Positions 61,575 through 64,000 of a stretch of 64,000 bases of DNA are shown piece after piece. The DNA lies in IMG/VR virus record IMGVR_UViG_3300034073_004354, positions 1 through 64,000 of that record. One strand, 5' to 3'. Below the pieces are notes generated by a model. It made no database searches, had not been told where the DNA came from, and saw only the letters and a list, made by a program, of their open reading frames with translations. The stretch's first letter is position 1; each line of letters opens with the position of its first letter. The position numbers and the translations under genes are program-made. The DNA is from a virus.

Positions 61575-62008
61575 TCTTTTCCCTTTTGATAAAGGTAAAT
61601 TTTAGAAACATGTTCTAAAAACTTCTCCTTATCATTCTTATGTTTTAAAAAATTACAACTAGTGCAACAAGGAACTAGATTGCTTTTAAAGTAGCCTAGA
61701 ACATTATCTACCCTATCTAAGCTAATTCTATATAACTTGTCACCGCAGTAATGACAGATAGAATCTTTAAAAGAAAAAAATTCTTTCTTGGTTAATTTAA
61801 ATTCAATATTTCTTTTGGCGGCACTTCTTTTGCATTCTCTGTATAATCTATCAGGATTAGACTTCCAAGAATCATCCCAATTTTTTCTTTTATTATTTCT
61901 ACAAAGACTACAAATTCTGTGCCGCCCTCTAGAGCCGTTCTTATGAAAATTCTGTATAGCTTTTGTTTGAGAACAAGAATTGCATTTTCTTTCGACTTCT
62001 TCATTCAT
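61571..62008 (-). CDS. HNH endonuclease
   Basis: About 145 residues. The ATG at 62008 has GGAG 6 nt upstream; an earlier in-frame start would read through the alternating GC tract. CNSCSQTKAIQNFHKNG plus CSLCRNNKR is a zinc-finger-like N-terminus. The HNH core is CHYCGDKLYRISLDRVDN followed by YFKSNLVPCCTSCNFLKH, with CxxC pairs around the catalytic region. It is probably a free-standing homing-type endonuclease. Confidence 0.88.
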   Translation of the reverse strand: MNEEVERKCNSCSQTKAIQNFHKNGSRGRHRICSLCRNNKRKNWDDSWKSNPDRLYRECKRSAAKRNIEFKLTKKEFFSFKDSICHYCGDKLYRISLDRVDNVLGYFKSNLVPCCTSCNFLKHKNDKEKFLEHVSKIYLYQKGKE

Positions 62009-62018
62009 TATTACTCCG

Positions 62019-62040
62019 TACACGCGCGTGTGCGTGTGCA
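62019..62040. repeat. Alternating purine-pyrimidine tract upstream of the HNH gene
   Basis: A 22-bp alternating tract containing the palindrome ACACGCGCGTGT (62020-62031). It stands between the stop of the 70-residue gene and the HNH ribosome-binding site. It shares the word GCGTGTGCGTG-type sequence with the terminator at 31472-31518. GC-rich alternation of this type is rare in the AT-rich surroundings. There is no T-run, so it is not a terminator. Confidence 0.6.
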
Positions 62041-62042
62041 GT

Positions 62043-62255
62043 CTAACCAACTATATCATCAGAAAACTTTCCCCTATATTTTTCAGATTCTTTAAGATCA
62101 TCATCTATATTTTTACCAGAAGAAATATAGGCTTTGCCAAGTCTTTCAAACTCATCATCTTCCATGCTAGAAGTATCTATGCCATAATTTTCATAAAGCC
62201 TTTCTAATTTCTTAGAAAATTCGCTTCTTTCTTTTTCTGGCTTAGTATTCTTCAT
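62043..62255 (-). CDS. Small acidic protein, unknown
   Basis: 70 residues, charged and helical (MKNTKPEKERSEFSKKLERL), with an acidic middle (SSMEDDEFERLGKAYISSG). It overlaps the KH gene by one base and lies before the HNH gene. No motif was recognised. It may be a short regulator or a chaperone partner of its neighbours. Confidence 0.4.
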   Translation of the reverse strand: MKNTKPEKERSEFSKKLERLYENYGIDTSSMEDDEFERLGKAYISSGKNIDDDLKESEKYRGKFSDDIVG

Positions 62256-62515
62256 TATTCTAATGGTTTGTTCATTACATTTATTAGTACCCTAACACCA
62301 TTCTTGGCACCAGAGGCTTTTGAGATAGTACGAAGGGCACTTGCTACACGGCCACCCTTTCCGATTAACTTGCCTACATCATCTTTTGCAACTGTAATCT
62401 CATAAAGAACACCCTTCTCGGATTGCTCTTCCGTAATCTTAACATTTTGCACATCATCAACAATGGATTTCACCATTGTTTCAACTAACACCTTGATCTC
62501 TTTCATCTTTCCCAT
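62255..62515 (-). CDS. KH-domain RNA-binding protein (KhpA-like)
   Basis: 86 residues, the normal size of bacterial KhpA. It has YEITVAKDDVGKLIGKGGRV, where GKGG is the KH G-x-x-G loop, then ASALRTISKASGAKNGVRVLI. It binds RNA in bacteria, where KhpA works with KhpB in cell division and sRNA matters. In a phage it might stabilise or regulate transcripts. It overlaps the end of the Hsp20 gene; a second ATG at 62506 is also possible as start. Confidence 0.85.
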   Translation of the reverse strand: MGKMKEIKVLVETMVKSIVDDVQNVKITEEQSEKGVLYEITVAKDDVGKLIGKGGRVASALRTISKASGAKNGVRVLINVMNKPLE

Positions 62516-63017
62516 CCTTAATTTTAATAGTTAAAAAATCTACTTTTACTTTTTCTGGAATCATAATATGAAGCAATCCATGCCGCATGGTTGCAGAAGA
62601 TTTAAAGATATCAAATTCTTCACTAATAAAGAGCCTGACACAAAACTTTCTTCTGGCGATTCCACGCGAAATGGTGCCAATATGAATTCTAGGCCGGCTC
62701 TCTTTAGAATACTCCTGAAAAGAATCATCAGGCTCTACGTTTGGGGTGCTGGATTGTGAGATACTATCCAAACCATTACCCTTTACAATTAAAACACTGT
62801 TTTCAACTTCTACCGAAATATCTTCGGGGGCATAACCTGCAAGAGCAAAAGAAATGTTAAATCCATTTTGATCCCGCCACTCATCTGTCTTGGGAAAGTT
62901 AGTAATGGATCCTTTGTTGAGTTTTACAACTTCATTAAAGTAATTATCATTACTAAATAACATTTCAACAACCTTTGCAGGCAAGGAATACCTTTTTTTA
63001 TCCATCGGTGTCTTCAT
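62481..63017 (-). CDS. Hsp20-type small heat-shock protein
   Basis: 178 residues. The alpha-crystallin domain is recognisable (about 45-165): NGFNISFALAGYAPEDISVEV, NSVLIVKGNG, then RGIARRKFCVRLFISEEFD and LLHIMIPEKVKVD, matching the Hsp20 beta-strands and the final I-x-I/V type strand. It holds unfolding proteins and would cooperate with the phage GroEL. It overlaps the membrane-protein gene by 20 bp; an in-frame ATG 12 nt later is also possible. Confidence 0.88.
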   Translation of the reverse strand: MKTPMDKKRYSLPAKVVEMLFSNDNYFNEVVKLNKGSITNFPKTDEWRDQNGFNISFALAGYAPEDISVEVENSVLIVKGNGLDSISQSSTPNVEPDDSFQEYSKESRPRIHIGTISRGIARRKFCVRLFISEEFDIFKSSATMRHGLLHIMIPEKVKVDFLTIKIKDGKDERDQGVS

Positions 63018-63345
63018 CCTCTTCTGTCTTCATATTTGATTCAGTTTTCTCTAACTCTTTTGCTTTTAGAGCAATAATCATGTCAAGATAGTCAATAATA
63101 TAACCAAGCTTATAAGCTAAAAGACTAATAGTGGCACCCGCAACAACTGGGTGAATTCCAAAAATAAAACTTAAAATTAACCCAACCCAAAAGCCAGAAC
63201 ACATCATGCAAGATATTAATTTCCCAAAAAATCCTGATTTCGCAGTAATGAAATTTCTGATTTTGTCAAAAATTGATGCATTGACCACTAAATTCGTTAT
63301 ACCAACACCAGACAATAGAAACAATAAAAAATTGATAATTGTCAT
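62998..63345 (-). CDS. Small membrane protein (DUF1360-like)
   Basis: 115 residues. A hydrophobic N-terminal segment (NFLLFLLSGVGITNLVVNAS) is followed by LISCMMCSGFWVGLILSFIFG, a C-x-x-C-x-G-F-W-V-G pattern as in DUF1360 proteins. A third hydrophobic stretch follows (VVAGATISLLAYKLGYIIDY). The C-terminus is acidic and cytoplasmic-like. It probably sits in the inner membrane. Function is unknown. Confidence 0.65.
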   Translation of the reverse strand: MTIINFLLFLLSGVGITNLVVNASIFDKIRNFITAKSGFFGKLISCMMCSGFWVGLILSFIFGIHPVVAGATISLLAYKLGYIIDYLDMIIALKAKELEKTESNMKTEEDEDTDG

Positions 63346-63351
63346 AACGAT

Positions 63352-63930
63352 TTACCTCTTTCCATTGAAAAAACTGATTTGACCAAGGTTATCAGCATCA
63401 ATATATTCTACACAGTCTTCGCCCATAAACTTAATTCTATATCTAGCCATCTTATCAGGATCCTCATCGCTAGGCTTTTCTACAAACTGTCCGTTAATAG
63501 AAGGGCTGATTTTAATGTAACCGCCATGACCACCGTTGTGAGTATTTAACTTAATCCACAGATCCTTCTGATCGTATTCTATATCAGAAACCAATTTTAA
63601 GACACCCTTACCTGGTGCAATCCTTTTTTCTAAATCCAGTACGTCTGGCTTGTAAGTAATAAAACCAGTTACAACTACACCTACATAGGATGCAAACAAA
63701 TCTTTAAGTGGCTCCAGCATAAACTGCTGAGGTTCTTCTGGCGGAACAACAATCATAACCTCATTAACTGTCGCTACCTTTTCTGGTGGCGGTGTCATTT
63801 CATTTGTAGCCACAGTTTCTTTTGATTCCAAATCCGATAATTCTTCGGATAGAATCTCTTTAATCTCTAAGATATTCTTCCAAAGTTCTTTGCATTTGTT
63901 GACTAATCCAGATGTGTTCAGTTTGCGCAT
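63352..63930 (-). CDS. Unknown protein, possible envelope or virion part
   Basis: 192 residues. An N-terminal coiled coil (about 8-40) leads into a Pro/Glu linker (EMTPPPEKVATVNEVMIVVPPEEPQQ, quoted in part). A globular beta-rich domain (about 75-192) contains GVVVTGFITYKPDVLDL and LNTHNGGHGGYIKISP. It ends in FFNGKR. It has an AAGGA site 9 nt before ATG. No family was recognised. It precedes the membrane-protein gene by 6 nt. Confidence 0.45.
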   Translation of the reverse strand: MRKLNTSGLVNKCKELWKNILEIKEILSEELSDLESKETVATNEMTPPPEKVATVNEVMIVVPPEEPQQFMLEPLKDLFASYVGVVVTGFITYKPDVLDLEKRIAPGKGVLKLVSDIEYDQKDLWIKLNTHNGGHGGYIKISPSINGQFVEKPSDEDPDKMARYRIKFMGEDCVEYIDADNLGQISFFNGKR

Positions 63931-64000
63931 GTCGTGAATTCCTTAATGGTAAATAGTTATTGTAGAAATCATCAAGATAGAATGTTACATACATCTCTGT

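Noticed and set aside
63860-64000. An open frame running in from the right edge on the minus strand, ending inside the 192-residue gene
   Set aside because: It is open for 47 codons and could be the end of an upstream gene. It would overlap the well-started gene at 63352-63930 by about 70 bp, and a frame this long arises by chance in AT-rich DNA.

Overview
The window is 64 kb of an AT-rich, gene-dense genome of a large tailed bacteriophage (Caudoviricetes, jumbo or megaphage class). Every credible gene lies on the minus strand, with short gaps and many 1-11 bp overlaps, so transcription runs from high to low coordinates. The phage assignment rests on a packaging and capsid block (terminase, portal, protease-scaffold, HK97-type capsid protein) next to a phage-type replication and recombination block. 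Long frames closed by ordinary stops point to the standard bacterial code. The host cannot be named from the sequence. Nothing indicates lysogeny: no integrase, repressor or attachment site was seen.

Layout in transcription order (right to left). 63.9-61.3 kb: a small accessory and chaperone group (membrane protein, Hsp20, KH-domain RNA-binding protein, HNH nuclease, HU). 61.3-59.2 kb: a repetitive fibre-like protein. 59.2-51.9 kb: a DnaG-type zinc domain, SbcD and SbcC nuclease subunits (T4 gp47/gp46 equivalents), a chitobiase-like structural protein, a Cas4/AddB-like Fe-S nuclease and a sigma-70-family factor. 52.0-42.2 kb: three unknown proteins, one of 2675 residues. 42.1-33.7 kb: a C-family (DnaE) replicase broken into two genes. 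33.7-26.2 kb: ssDNA-binding protein, RuvC, GroEL, RecA/UvsX, TOPRIM primase and a sigma-region-4-like protein. 26.1-0.2 kb: the virion block, running from tail or internal proteins through a CCA-adding enzyme, terminase, portal and protease-scaffold fusion to the major capsid protein, closed by a terminator. A last partial gene lies beyond it.

The most notable system is the fractured replicase. DnaE-N (39411-42065) ends in a 102-residue N-intein. DnaE-C (33701-34735) begins with a 37-residue C-intein. Joining the exteins restores the conserved polymerase motif FNRSHSVSYSH. The two halves are about 4.7 kb apart. Between them lie an intact-looking TnpB (RNA-guided nuclease family) without TnpA, a DNA methyltransferase, a TadG-like pilus/Flp-type protein and three unknown small genes. 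A second, contiguous intein with a LAGLIDADG endonuclease interrupts the terminase directly after its Walker B glutamate. DnaG is also divided into two distant genes.

How the genes work together: DnaE, the two-part primase, ssDNA-binding protein, RecA, SbcCD, RuvC and the Cas4-like nuclease suggest a largely self-sufficient, recombination-linked replication system. The helicase, clamp and proofreading exonuclease are not in this window. The sigma factor, with TATAAATA-type boxes upstream of a few genes, suggests T4-like late transcription. GroEL and Hsp20 probably support folding of the large virion proteins, several of which carry Cys- or His-rich metal-binding stretches, coiled coils or Gly/Pro-rich tails.
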